Of a DNA stretch of 64,000 nt, positions 46,901 through 63,129 are shown piece by piece. Source of the DNA: Acanthopleura granulata. Taxonomy: Eukaryota > Mollusca > Polyplacophora > Chitonida > Chitonidae. The translations under genes were made by a program, and so were the position numbers. The notes below the pieces were generated by a model. That model had not been told where the DNA came from and did not search any database. It worked only from the letters and a program-made list of their open reading frames with translations. Position 1 is the first letter of the stretch. Every line of letters begins with the position of its first letter. The DNA is taken from the NCBI GenBank assembly GCA_016165875.1, contig JABBOT010000015.1:6677999-6741998 (forward strand), written 5' to 3'.

Positions 46901-49900
46901 GAATTGATGGGTTTGGAAAAGAGTTGATGAATTCCATAAAGTTTGACCACGTTAATACTAATACCATATAAATACCAATGTACATGTGTTAGATTAGCCC
47001 TGGAAAGCTATTCAACACCTTCAGTTTACAAATAATTCTGTTCATTAACATCTCAACAGTTTCAGATCAATTTCAAACTGCAAACAACTGGGCATTAGAG
47101 GTTTTACTCATGCCAACACACTTTGCTCGCTCTGACACAGTGGTGAAAACATTGTCAAAATAACGTGGGGAAGTTAATAAGGGACGGCCTCATGAGTCCA
47201 AAACTAGGTTTCGTTAAAGTTCATAATGTACATATGTTATGCAATTGTTGTGTAGTAAAACAGACTGTAATTTCTCGTTAGTATAAGCCATAGTTGTCAG
47301 GATATTGTGCAGTGTTGTTCATTTTTCCTATCCCTTCCGGTGTTATCTTTCACCTCATTGTCTGTTTGTCACCGCCTCAAGAAGTATGTGGATGTCTCAA
47401 GCTGGTGAAGTGCTCAGATGTCAGCAGTCTTAAATACACATCAGACATTTCACAGTGTGAAATTAGTCTGATGCTCCCTGTTCTCCATTGATAAAGCTAG
47501 AATATTCATATTCCTGTGCCTTTTTAATACCAAATGTTTGCTGTATATACAGGTTACAGGGCCAGGTTCATTAAGTGGTGGGAGTGGTGAAGGACATTGT
47601 GAGCAAGGTTTTGGAGCCATGTTTTTATACCATTGTTGTTACATGTACAGGTTTCAGGGCCAGTGTTAATACCAGTGTTGTTACATGTACAGGTTACAGG
47701 GCCAGGTCCATGAGGTGGTGGGCGTGATGAAGGACAATGTGAACAAGGTTCTGGAAAGAGGAGAACGGCTGGAGGAACTTCAGGACAAATCAGGTGAGGA
47801 AGATTGAATCTGTTTTTTCTAGATTTTGTCTGTTTTCCTTAAGTTTTGTTTTGTTTCCTCCTAACTTTTTCTGTTTCCTCTGGACTTAGCCATGTTTCCT
47901 ATAAACTCTGCTTGGTTTCATCAAATGGGTGTGGAGTTAGAAACAGCAATTTTTTTTATAAATACTGTAGAATATCTATAATTAAATACATATATTTTAG
48001 CTTTTCCACACACATGTATATAAACTTAAGAGTGACATGTAGGATAGACTTGTCATGGCTTACCAGAGAACTAAAAGTCTAGGGTAAATATCCATATATG
48101 ATATCATTAAGTAGTGTTATGTTAGAACAATCTGTTAGTACTGTATTTGTGGCCAAGGGGGGTAGTTTGCTAGTGCGGCGTTATGACCCCGTGCCTCTCA
48201 CCAGTGTGATCGCCGTGAGTTCTTCCAGCTCATCCTAGCTTCCTTTCTGGCCATACAAGGGAAGGTCTGCCAGCAACCTGCAGATGGTCATGGGTTCCCA
48301 TTGGGCTCTGTCCAGCTCCCTTCCACCATAATGCTGGCCGCTGTCATATAAGTGAAATATTTTTGAGTACGGCATAAAACACCAATCAGATAAATAAATA
48401 AATAAATGCTCTATGTGAACCCAAATATAACTTACATTTTCCCAGTAGGGTGTAACCCTAGTTCCCAAATAAACTGTGAGATATCTTTCTAACTTGAATA
48501 ACTCTCAAAATCTGTTAACATGCTGAAATTTAAGGTCGCACACAGTAATTATTAATGCCAGATATGAAACTGTACTCTCTTTTTGTGGATAGATTCCCTG
48601 GCCACCAACTCTGATATATTCCGCTCACGAGCTACTGGATTACGCCGACAGATGTGGTGGAACAACTGCAAGGTTTGGCTCTCTTCTCTATTTTACATGT
48701 CTCACTTTCTTCATGACTGGGATTCCACTGGCTCATTTAGGACAAAAGCATCACTCTGGCCACAACTGCTCTTGCACCATTCCCCCAAACATAATTACGT
48801 CATCAGTTGTTTGTTGCAACACATTGTTGGCAAAACTGGGTTCTTTTCCTGCTTACTGTGTTACAAAAGAGGGTTCTTCGAGTTGTTGACACACAGTCGG
48901 TACACAACCGGAAAATTCAAGCAGCTCCAGAAAACCGAATAAACAAAGAAGATAACAAAGAAAAATGATGCATTTACACCTGGGCGTTGCACCAACATAA
49001 ATGTTCATAAACATAATAGAGGAGTTTCGAGCTCAAACACTCTTGTGGCAAAGTGTAAAAAGATTTCAGCTGTATCCTGTGGCTTGTCAAAAGTCAGGCA
49101 ATATTGTTCACAATAAATTTATTGATCACCTGTCTCACTGTGTTATGGAGGTACAAACAACCTTTCCTTCATTCAGGAGCTTCTTAAATTAAAAAGGTTC
49201 CAGCTCCTCAATTTTTTCCATCGTTCGTCTAATTTAAATAACTTTTTGTGATACTTTTCTTAGAGATAATTGCATTATTCCATTATTTGCTTGCAGGTGA
49301 AGTTGATCATTGCTGTCATTATTCCATTGTTTGTTTGCAGGTGAAGATGATTATTGCTGTCATTATCCCATTGTTTGTTTGCAGGTGAAGTTTTGCTGTC
49401 ATTATTCCACTGTTTGTTTCCAGGTGAAGTTGATCATTGCAGTCATTATTCCATTGTTTGTTTACAGGTGAAGTTGATCATTGCGGTCATTATTCTCATC
49501 ATTATGGCTATCATTATCAGTAAGTACCCTGAATTATCTAACATTTCGTCCATGACAAAACTGTGCATTTTGAATTCTTCTATCGGTTTTCGAAAAGGCT
49601 TTTTGGAAGTTTTGTTTGGATAGTGGGAAGATATCCTGCTGGAAAAGTTTACTTTTTAGCTTCACAAATAATAGTTGAAGCTGTAAATTTCTGATAAACA
49701 TGTACATGAAGTATATCTCCTTGAATGTTCTAAGTGGTTCATTTGATTCAAGCATTGTCCAAGGGGATGATCGTTGACCATGATGCGTGACAGACCAGAA
49801 TCCAAGTTACTTTATGTGGGTTGCTGCTTAAAGTCTGGAGGTTTATCGGATACCACAGTCCTGCAAATCGTGCTGTGCCATTTACTCCAGACTATCCAGT

Positions 49901-50089
49901 TCCTTCAGGCCTTAATTCGACGGCTCTCATGTCAGTGAAAAATTCTTGATTATAACTGTTTATAATTAAAATAAAATAACTAATATGTCATAAATGTATA
50001 CGTGCATTTAAAGGAATTAATTTTTAAATTTCCCATTTGCTTTTATTTCAGTTTCAATCATTGTGAAAAGCCAGAACACACAGAAATGA
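43961..50089 (+). CDS. VAMP4: VAMP4-type R-SNARE (vesicle-associated membrane protein 4)
   Basis: Tail-anchored R-SNARE that drives fusion between trans-Golgi network and endosomes. Coding exons: 43961-44026 (exon opens at 43939 after a CAG acceptor), 45359-45405, 46553-46600, 47693-47793, 48593-48672, 49468-49519, 50052-50089; 143 residues, close to vertebrate VAMP4. It begins MPPKFKR and carries a dileucine (L25-L26) followed by an acidic run ending DEDFF, the TGN-sorting signal of VAMP4. The SNARE helix spans about 55-108 with the zero-layer arginine at R76. A juxtamembrane MWW (108-110) leads to a membrane anchor at about 115-136 and a short polar tail. At least one 5'UTR exon must lie upstream because the first coding exon has an acceptor; AG/GTAAAC near 43335 is a possible donor. 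Extra copies of two of its acceptors lie in its introns. The exon 5 donor GTTTGG is weak. Confidence 0.93.
47550..47692 (+). repeat. Partial upstream copies of the VAMP4 coding exon 4 acceptor
   Basis: ACAG/GTTACAGGGCCAG at 47553 continues for about 65 bases as a mutated copy of exon 4 (an in-frame stop replaces the residue after LQGQVH). A shorter copy starts at 47651. The real exon begins at 47693. The copies share an ATACCA-TGTTGTTACATGTACAG lead-in. Confidence 0.88.
48148..48405 (+). mobile_element. SINE family 1, near full length
   Basis: TTTGTGGCCAAGGGGGGTAG through CACCAATCAGATAAATAAAT, in intron 4 of VAMP4 (between coding exons 4 and 5), sense orientation. Confidence 0.82.
49270..49467 (+). 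repeat. 44-bp tandem copies of the VAMP4 membrane-anchor exon acceptor
   Basis: Four extra copies of the acceptor tract plus the first ~30 bases of the anchor exon, with CAG/GTGAAG junctions at 49297, 49341, 49385 and 49424, before the authentic one at 49468 (spacings 44, 44, 39, 44). A decayed half-unit precedes them. Only the last copy continues into the full exon. Confidence 0.93.
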
Positions 50090-50918
50090 ATCTAGACAGC
50101 GTTCAGCTGCAACAGGAGCGTTTGTCAAAAGATGCAGCCTGCGGGCGAATTGTGCAAACGTATTCTTGTAAATATGTGTATATATATTAAAAATGGACAT
50201 ATCATACGGTATTTAAAAGGAGTATTCATCTTTCAGAAAAATGCGTGCTTCACTTGTATGAATGATGTCACTTAGGACTTTCATCATTGTGCTGTATGAA
50301 CAAGCAGACAGGAGACATTTGCCGATTTCCTTTGATAGGGACAGAATCTGCCGTGTGGACTTTCTAACGTGGAAATCATCCTCACCGCCCACCCTAGTAA
50401 AGTGCATAGTAAAATACATAAAAGACATGTACCTATACGGAACCATAGAATTGTTACTGTATATTTTAATTTCTAAATAATAATTCTTCAAATGGACTTT
50501 GTGAATATTTGAAGGATAATGGATTTGTATTAAAGTATGATTGCAAAGTGTATTAACATGGAACTTTCTACTTCATTGTTCGTAAAATTGATGTAAAAAT
50601 AACTTTTCATGTCGTGTTGAAAACTGTGGCAAATGTCTAAGAATTTTTGGCATGGTTGTAAACACCAAATAAATCCATGTACGTACATGTATGATAAATC
50701 AAGCAAGCATGCATTTAACTTTTCCTTTTTTATACAGATTGCTAATACGGCCAAAAAAGATCTGATAATTCATGTACTAATTAAAACACAAAGTCTAACT
50801 TGTAATGATCCATTTTCTTTGTAATTTCTGTTATCAGCAAAGATTGTAATTTATTATTGTTAATATTGGTACATTGTTTTATGCTATATTTATGCTCGCT
50901 TTATACATTGTAACATTT

Positions 50919-50924
50919 AATAAA
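50919..50924 (+). terminator. Candidate poly(A) signal (AATAAA) of VAMP4
   Basis: AATAAA about 830 bases after the VAMP4 stop. The intervening sequence is AT-rich with no open frame of note, as expected of a 3'UTR. Another AATAAA lies near 52684. Confidence 0.45.
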
Positions 50925-52814
50925 AAATACCACACTGACTTCCTGTGCATCATTGACATGATGGGTTGAATCAACCTCAGTGTACAAGGTGACTTTAAGC
51001 AAGAAGTTTGGTTCTAATTAAAAAAAAACATCTTGAAAACATGCTCAGGTGATATTTGTCTTTGAGTTTTTAAATTGTTTGACTTTAATACTGGCATATT
51101 GTAAATAATTTCTTCATGTTACACTTGTATGCTTTAAGTGATGGTGTAAAAATAATATGCAGTGAGAACGCCTATCGTGTAAGGTGACGAGGGTGCACAG
51201 TTGTATGGAATGAAAAGGTGCTAAATGCCTGTATTCATCAGTAACCACGATTTCTTGAGCCCATTTTTTTTCTCTTTATCAGAAATGATAGTTTTGCAAA
51301 ATACAGTGCTGAAGACATTTAATTGTAATGGTAGCTTGATGCGAATGTTTACTGCATTGTGTACAAATCATGTGGAAAATGATATGTCCTGTTATTTTCT
51401 GTGTGAAAGTTGATAATTTCTGCATAAAACATAGGTTATATGTACAGAGGGTTTTTCATTAATGTGTTGTGAATTTTCTCTGGGAGTATTTGTAAAGAGG
51501 ATATTTCATTGAATGATCTTCATTGGTATCAGTTTTATGTTCTTGCTTTTTGTGTTGTTTTTTTGGTGGGTGGAGTGGGGACATTGTCTATGAAGAAGAG
51601 CTTATATATCTTTGTCCATTACTGTATTTGACTGAAAATTTGGATCACAACTAAGTTACTGAACTCATTTTACATGTTTTCTCCATCTTAGAAAGATAGG
51701 TCTTGGTTTGTTCGAAGGTACATGTAGAATGATACCCTACTGGAAAAATGGTAGTTTAGGCCAATTTTTTATGGGGCAAATACGGTATATGTTTTCGTTG
51801 GTTTCACAATTCACATGTATGGGTTTTTTATGGTGTCCATGTACCAGTGCATGGACAGTTTCAGGAGTGCATTTAGGGCTGTTAGAAGGGGGTACATTTC
51901 CCTGGGTTATGCAACTTTGTCCCAAGATGTGTTGACCGGTGTTATATTGTATTGTATCATTACCGCGTCATCAATTTTTCGACTGAACATAGTCAAGTGT
52001 ATACATGACGTTTACGCATCGCGCATATGTTAACGCCATGTATGTACTTGGTTAGAATAGACAATGCACAACACAACTTTGGCCAGAATTACATTAAAGG
52101 CTGTGATGATGATAATTAAAGGTTACTAGTTGTTATCCATGTACAACAACTTCCACGTGTTTTCGGAGTTCACTTTATTGGCCGGGAACAAAGTGAACAA
52201 ACTGTTCGACATTGGTAATCTGATTTGTTCATACATATATAATTGATTATGGATTCCCCCATCCCCACCCCCCGGCCATGCCACCTGTAAATTATATCTG
52301 TATTGTTACATTGTTTCACAGGTGGTCAGTATGTACGAGAGTTGTTATGTCAATCTCGAGCCAGCTCCACAAATTCAGCTGTTCTTAATTTGAAAAAAGT
52401 TCTTAAGTTGAAGTGAACTGTTATTAGAAAAGTTCCATGTGTTCAGATTTCTGCGTGTGGATTCAGGTTACAAAGAAGCTAAAAGAGTACCGGTATGTTA
52501 ATAGCACTTCTTTCTTCCATTTGTTTTTAAGTGAAATAAGGCGTAAAAGGCGTAAAACACCAATTAAATAAATAATAAAATCAAATCATTTGGTTTGTAT
52601 GATTACAACCTTTGCACTGTGAATTCCTCCTAGGTTGTAAAATCAGTGTGTGCTATTTACATGTACATCTCAAAGTTATATGAATAAAACAATATCAGCT
52701 TAATGTGTTTCGTTACGTGTCATGAAATAACAAAGGTTTGGTCCCTCATTGGGTTGTCTTATCCAGCTTAAAGAGCCCAGTCACACCAGAGCTACCACTA
52801 CCTATACAAACCGG

Positions 52815-53112
52815 TATTGACCGCCTCGGTGGTCTGGTAGTTAGAGATCCGGGATCAATCCCGGCAAAGTCAGATGGTACTTTTTGTTGCCTCGCTTGGC
52901 TCTGAGCGCTGAGAGATCAGAGCAAGGAAAGAGGACTGGTCGGCTCGGTGTGAGTATAATGTGACTGGGTGGGGTGTCTTTGTGATGATGCACCAGTGGC
53001 GGCACCACGTAGGCAGCATGTACTCGCCCTGCCACAAGAAGGCACACAGTATAAACATTCTAAGGACTCTGTCGTATTATGACTGGAAAAATTGTTAAGC
53101 AGGACGTACATA
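52815..53112 (+). mobile_element. SINE family 2, second copy
   Basis: Head CCGCCTCGGTGGTCTGGTAG with the pol III B box GGGATCAATCCC. The body CTCGCTTGGCTCTGAGCGCT and GGTGTGAGTATAATGTGACT aligns with the copy at 38.6 kb. No (AAAT) tail. Confidence 0.7.
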
Positions 53113-53139
53113 GGCCTACTTGGTGAAACCAAGTGACTT

Positions 53140-53277
53140 GGGCCCACTTGCACAAAGCCGTCTTAATAATGTACATGTACGAGCACGCAGCTACCATGGC
53201 AACCAGCACTGTAGGCATTGCGTCGCCCTGAAAGTTATGTACTCGTAACGTTAATAGGGCTTCGTGCAAGCGGGTCC
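53140..53277. mobile_element. Palindromic MITE, same family, copy 2
   Basis: Starts GGGCCCACTTGCACAAAGCC and ends GGGCTTCGTGCAAGCGGGTCC. The inverted ends extend into CGTTAATA-like sequence. It is 138 bases and lies right after a SINE in the VAMP4-BiP spacer. Confidence 0.72.
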
Positions 53278-55069
53278 TGTTTGGTACGTTACATCGTCAT
53301 ATCAGTTGAATTACACATGCGCAGCTACCTGCAACCACTGAGGATCCGTCATCATATTTTGATCAAATCGCAACCGCAGCCGATTTACCCGATTGAAAGA
53401 AGACGTTTGCTGTCGTGCTTAAACTGCTCCGGCCCTCGACTCTTACAGCACTCCAGTTTATCCTTGCCAGTCCTCTTATTGCATGAAATCAGAGGTCTAC
53501 TCCATGACCAAAATCTGCATAGACATACGATTCGTGAAGATCGCTTGGAATGCTCAATACGTACAGGTCGTACGACAAAGTCCGATAGATTAAGGTCTGT
53601 CAGGATTTAAGAAGATCGCAGATAGTTTTTTCGCTGTCACAAAAGCCAGTTTCAACCTCCCCGACTACCTCGCGATTCATCAGGATTCGCCAAGATGCCC
53701 CTGGAACTTATCCTACGGTCAGCCTAATTACGAGTGAACACGATTACCTGCGATTTTCACTCGCAAGATGTGCTTGGTTAGTCGTAGATGTAGGTGTATT
53801 CAGCTGATTTTTACGCTCTTCATCAACTTCATCGAATTTTTCACATCCTGTATCGTTTGACAGACATTTAACTAATGGATGGACCTCCAAGTTTAAGACT
53901 TCACCATTTGAGAAATATCACATCTATTGCGAATTTGTACCGGCTTTCCTGCGATTTCACATCTTCTTATTGAGCTCGTATAGTTTTGTATCCTATTACT
54001 CAGTAAGCATGTAACGAATTTATCCCGCAGAGGACCCGAAAAGCTACACTGAAAATTTGTTTCTTGAAAAACAAAAGAAGATTCAACAGTTATTTCCCGT
54101 CACGTCGAGGAGCTTACCAGTGATCTGGGAATTAGGACGTCCTAACGTTGTTGACAATGTTCATTCAACATTCTTTGTGACTTGTTGGTATCATTGTTAT
54201 ATCACATTGTATCTGTTACGTCATAGCGTTCTCCCCCTACTGTCATCTGACGCATATAGCATTTGCTGCATGGTATAAAGTTATGTCTATCACGCGGCCA
54301 TTGCACTCCAATCAAAAGCAGAGGATTTTGTCTAATGCAGAATTTATGTAGTTATGTATCAGCATAAAATATTTGCAACATTCGATGTCATCTTTGCGAT
54401 GACATGGGATTGCTTTAACATTTTCATTTGGACGTCTTACAAACCAGTGACCAACATTTAGACTCCTGTGCGTGGTAAGGATGTTTGCCTTTTAATGGCT
54501 AGGTCACCAAGCAGAGAACTCATTCCCTGGGAATTTATTCAGGGATTTCTTGCTGCCATTGCCCTTGAGCCATTGGTGGCAGAAAAATTCATTGGTCTTC
54601 AACCAGTACGACCTATGGCATGAAAAAAGTTCTTCAGTAACTTGCCAAAAGGTTGGTGGTTTACTCTGGTTTCTTCCTGCCATAGAACTGGTAGCCATCT
54701 AATAGGTAAAGAATTCTTGGGAATGCGATTAAACATCCCCTCTGATATTATAATACTCCTCAGGCATCGATTAAACCCAAGATTGTTCCGACATTGATAC
54801 TTGTAAAGAGAAATATTCTGGATCATGCAGTTAAACTCCAACCAAATACAATCCAGCCAGCCTAAGAGTACACTTCAGCATGGACAAATTAGCCCTGCAT
54901 GTGACTGGCATCCGCAGTTACCTTCATCCATAAAGCTGGCTGCCATTTTATAGGTGAAAATTTCTTGACAAGCCTTTCACAAACAAATGTAAAAAGGAAT
55001 GAAATAATTTGTGCGTACCGTAATTAAAAAGAGAACAACGTTCAACTGAGAAATCTCGCATGAATGACT

Positions 55070-55075
55070 TTTAAT
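55070..55075 (-). terminator. Candidate poly(A) signal (ATTAAA) of BiP
   Basis: ATTAAA on the minus strand about 450 bases after the stop codon. It is the clearest candidate in the AT-rich 3' flank, but no transcript end can be verified. Confidence 0.35.
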
Positions 55076-55524
55076 GTTGAAATGATCTGATGTTTGTTTC
55101 ATAACGACGACAAATGACAATTCAGTATCAGAAATATAAATTATTCTACACTCTTTGCAGTAAGGGTTGAATTCTAGTACGTGAAGGCTGCATGTTGACT
55201 ACAGTGTTTGTGAGACTGGAACTTTTTATGTACAAAGCACGGGAAGCTAGGAAGATGAATGTGCACACGTTCGGTCCAGGACAGAACAGATTTACAACAC
55301 CATGATTCGTTACTCAGATATATACAAACTTATGTACAACACAACAACAACAACCAGTCGCGCTTTTGAACACTCTCGTAACAAAAACTACTGAAATAAT
55401 GTCCATGCCCTATTGCCCGCCCAGAGTTAACTCCCCTTCCCCCAAAACCTAACCCACATATGTAAAATCCCCAGCCCCCTCCCCCCCAAACCTATTTATA
55501 AATATCCTCTATAGAACTTAGTCT

Positions 55525-59442
<3,918 letters not shown>

Positions 59443-59444
59443 TT

Positions 59445-60295
59445 CTGAAAGGACAACAAACCCCCCACAAAACATTAAAATACACTACATTATTTAAAAA
59501 AGCGTTCCTATATAAGCACAGGTGTGATAGTTTTACTCATATCGAAGATAATCCTAGAATAGCAACAAAGCAGACTTCCAATAATGTAATTCAAGGGGTA
59601 TCTGGAAAAGCAGAAGCAGGATTGACTGCAAGATACTGGCAACAAATATACATGTCATTCTTCATGATCTGGAGAAGGACAAGATTTTCATTGATCTTAT
59701 GTTTGATGGCTGTATTACCGGTAAAACTGTACCAAGATAATCACAAAACTATAAGTGCTCATGCACAGTTCTCAGCAGATTTCTTCCAAATCAAGTGAAC
59801 ATTATATATGGTTTGCAGACCTTCAGATAACTCTTGGATGCTAGCCCATATTTCCAGCATATTTTATTTCTAAAAGTAATTTACACATCTCTTAAATTTA
59901 AGTGTAATCTTGATCAATTATTGATATTTCATCAAAATCATCAAGCTAGTATCCATAGGACCAAAAGTTAACTCTGTATCAACTTGGAGAATTATGAAGA
60001 TCAAAAAATTAAGATCTTCGGATCTGTGTCAATCTTCAGATTAATTTCTGGATTAAAGGCTTATTACACTCAAAAATCTAGACATAAAAGAAAAGTACTG
60101 GGCTAACAACATATGAAGCATCTGCCAAGTGATGGGTGGAATGCCATACACTGATAAAAATGCCACATTTGTCAAACAATATTTCACACGTGAGAATGTC
60201 ATGTGGCGATTTGCATCTTGCCGGTACAAAACCTAAATACTGAAACGTATCTTTGGATTAAACACGTCAGATATTATAACCATTGTAAAACTTAC
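59445..60295 (-). other. BiP 5'UTR intron
   Basis: A GTAAGT donor directly follows the exon base at 60296, and a TTTCAG acceptor ends at 59445, two bases before the BiP start codon. The intron is about 850 bases. The noncoding first exon lies at 60296 and above; its cap site cannot be fixed from sequence alone, but the ERSE pair starting at 60471 suggests transcription begins near 60400. Confidence 0.75.
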
Positions 60296-60470
60296 CAAAT
60301 GATGTCCTCCTTCCTTTGAATGTATGTGTTTGTCAAATTAGTACAACGACAACTACCGAACTAGTTGTAAAAGCTGCAAATTTTGCACACTTGATCAATC
60401 TTGTCGACTTGTTTCTCGGTATGAATGCAGAAGTCACACGAAACGTGCAGTCTTGTAGCGTAGTGCTCTG

Positions 60471-60522
60471 CGTGGCGAGCGCTGATTGGTCAGCCTAAGG
60501 AAAAGTGGCGATATTTGATTGG
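60471..60522 (-). promoter_or_regulatory. ER stress response elements (ERSE pair) of the BiP promoter
   Basis: On the minus strand, 60489-60471 reads CCAAT, nine bases, CCACG, an exact match to the ERSE consensus that NF-Y and ATF6/XBP1 bind in BiP promoters. A second copy at 60522-60504 has the same nine-base spacing and differs by one base (CCACT). Both lie about 175-225 bases upstream of the first splice donor. ER-stress induction is inferred from known ERSE function. Confidence 0.88.
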
Positions 60523-60658
60523 TCAGCGTGTGTTTCTAGCTATTTCCTCGGGTCGACACGTTTCACTCACGATGTTACGCTCAATACCTGTGAGTGCAAC
60601 GTCATCCTTAACTGAGGGTCAATGTCCCCGAAAAGAGCTGGGGAATGAAAAACAAAAA

Positions 60659-60667
60659 CACGTCAGC
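60659..60667 (-). promoter_or_regulatory. UPRE/CRE-like site upstream of BiP
   Basis: The minus strand reads GCTGACGTG, containing the TGACGTG core bound by XBP1/ATF6-type bZIP factors. It sits about 140 bases beyond the ERSE pair. A further minus-strand CCAAT box is at 60756-60752. Confidence 0.5.
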
Positions 60668-63129
60668 GAGAAAGCGAAACTAAGCCCGATGATAACATCA
60701 AGATATTTGCGACTTTACGCTAAAAGCTATAGGTACACTACAAGGCCATCCATTGGCTAAAATTTTCAACCGGAAGTGCTCTAGATTTTCAGCCACTCCT
60801 TTAATTTCGCATGTAAATTTTATGCAATTATAACGTTAAAACAATTCAAAGATTCGGCAAATATGGTCTGTTTATATTTTCATACAGTTGATAGAGTGCG
60901 AGTCTCAACTTTAGTATGAAATTCCAGTTTGGAGATTGTTATGAGGCAGCCAATGAATGGGTCTGTTACATGAGTCGTCTGGATAATTTATCTTGAGCTT
61001 CACGCACGTGGTTTCAGAGATTAATACTCGAGAAAGATCCATGCACAGAGAAAGGTGAAAGTTGGGTCAAAATATGTTGTTTCAGCCGATAATCAGTGTT
61101 GACCAGTAAATTAGGTAAGTAACGATACAGAATATTTGGTAGGGTTTATCAATTACGCAGTCTGTTTTTCTGTAGTCTATAGATACGACCAAAGTCAAAA
61201 GTTCGCTCCCTGCGGTTCAGCACCTTTTTGCAGGTCCCAGCTTTCGTCATCGAATTTGTTTCCATTTTCTCTCCCTCAAAACGCTAGGCATGCCTCTGTA
61301 TTAACCAAAAATAAAATCACTATGATTTAGATTATTTATCATCCATTGGAACACCGTGTAAGCCAGAAGTGAACAAGTCTGTTAATGCACTGGATTGGTG
61401 TTGATAATAAAAAGGCAACAAAACTTGACTTGCATGCGTTGGAAAATGCGAGAGCCGTCATGCGAGTCATCCGCATGTTAAACGGTTTTCTTCAAATTTC
61501 ACGTAGGGTGCCATTTTATGAAATCTATGGCTTAGTTGTCTATGAAGAATATATCCGAAATGATGTTCAAATGATGCATTATCACCAATTCTGAGACTTT
61601 CAAGCCTTTCTAAAGTTGACACAATTTGTCAACTATTTTTTTGACTTTAATGGACTACTTGTAGTTTTAAAAGTATTCCTACATTGTACAGATACAATTA
61701 TATGGTGTCATACATTGATAAAGTTAGCTTCTAAAGGTTGATGACACTTGATTCTTAGTTTCCCATCAAAGTATTTTGGAAAATTGGTGCAGGCAGTTGA
61801 ACAATTTTAAAAGAAAAAGAACACATTTAAACAACCTATACCTTTAAAGAAAGAGCTTTCCTTATGGTTGAAAATAAAATCTGAGTTTTCTGGCGAAAGT
61901 GCTCATTATTTGAGTATTTGATAGTTGAACATCCAAGACTAAGAATCCTTTTTAGACTGCCATTTTAACAGATTGCTTACATCATCGTGCATAGCTTTGC
62001 AGAGTAGCTCTTCTGTCTTTGAAGGTAAAAAGAAAACATGTAGATAATGTAATGGAGGGCTAGTTCTGATGATAATGAATGTGACTTACAAGGCTACCAG
62101 TTTGAATCGCAGAGGAGTGAGGCTGAGAGCAGTAGTTCGACCAACCACGCATCCAGCTCAAGTGAGTGGGAACCGGGATTTCTGGCTTTGACAGGGGCAA
62201 TCTGTGAAAGGACAGGTTGCGCGCTCTGCCTTCAAGACATCCCAATTCAGACACATTTTAGCAGCCTACAGCTACACATGTTGGCATGATGTGGCACATC
62301 TCAAACTCTTCCTTTTTAGAGTTGGCTTGAAGAGAACTTAAAATCCACGATGTGCGAATATATTTAGCTGAGACTGGAAATGCACATTAATTAAATGGTA
62401 GGAGTAAAACCTTAAGCACAGTGATGTCACAATGAATATTCAAGAGGAGGACAGGAGGATTTTCACTGGACAAGCCTAAAACATGGCGGGACTTTCTATA
62501 TGCCCAAAATAGGTGGATTTTGTTAAAACTGACGATGTTTAAAACAGTTTGTCACTTTCAAGAAACCTTTAAAAACTGTAAAAAAAAAATAGTATTCCAC
62601 ACAGTTTGTATAGTTCTTTCGTTTAAGGATTAGGTTGTATAATTGTGTTCTTTTCTTTTAATTTCACCATATCATGACTTTATGATGCCATCTTTTGTCA
62701 CATTTTCCAACCAAATATTGAAATGACAATGCAGATGTTGGGGGTAAAATGATGTGTGGAGGTGATGGGAACAAAAGACTCATTTGTGATATGTCTGTAC
62801 TTTTAAGTAAAACCATTGGTACCCAGGTGCATTTCATCGTTCTTACAAAGTGTAGTTCTCAGTCACAAAGGATCACCTTGATTAACTTGTATTTCCAAAA
62901 TCATTTGTTTTCTTGAATTCATAGAATTTGTGAAGGTTGTGTTACTTTTTGTTCTTTTATATTCTTTGCAGAGAGGACTTAAGCAGTAAATCCAGCCTTG
63001 CTCTAGATGTTGGATGAAGATGGCAGAATTAGCAGCAGTGATAAATCCCAGGAGCCAGTTTTCCCCGAGAATATTTCTCAGGTCTGTCCTGTCGGGAATG
63101 TGGATGTCTGACTTTGGATCTTGAGCCGA

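Larger units (their letters stand above)
50090..55524. other. VAMP4-BiP tail-to-tail spacer
   Basis: VAMP4 3'UTR to about 50940, then AT-rich sequence, a family 2 SINE, a MITE at 53140-53277 and a SINE tail fragment near 52550. A 130-codon plus-strand frame at 53218-53610 starts inside the MITE and has no recognised domain. BiP 3'UTR occupies roughly 55070-55524. Confidence 0.5.

Noticed and set aside
53218..53610. 130-codon frame in the VAMP4-BiP spacer
   Set aside because: Begins inside a MITE and has no domain.
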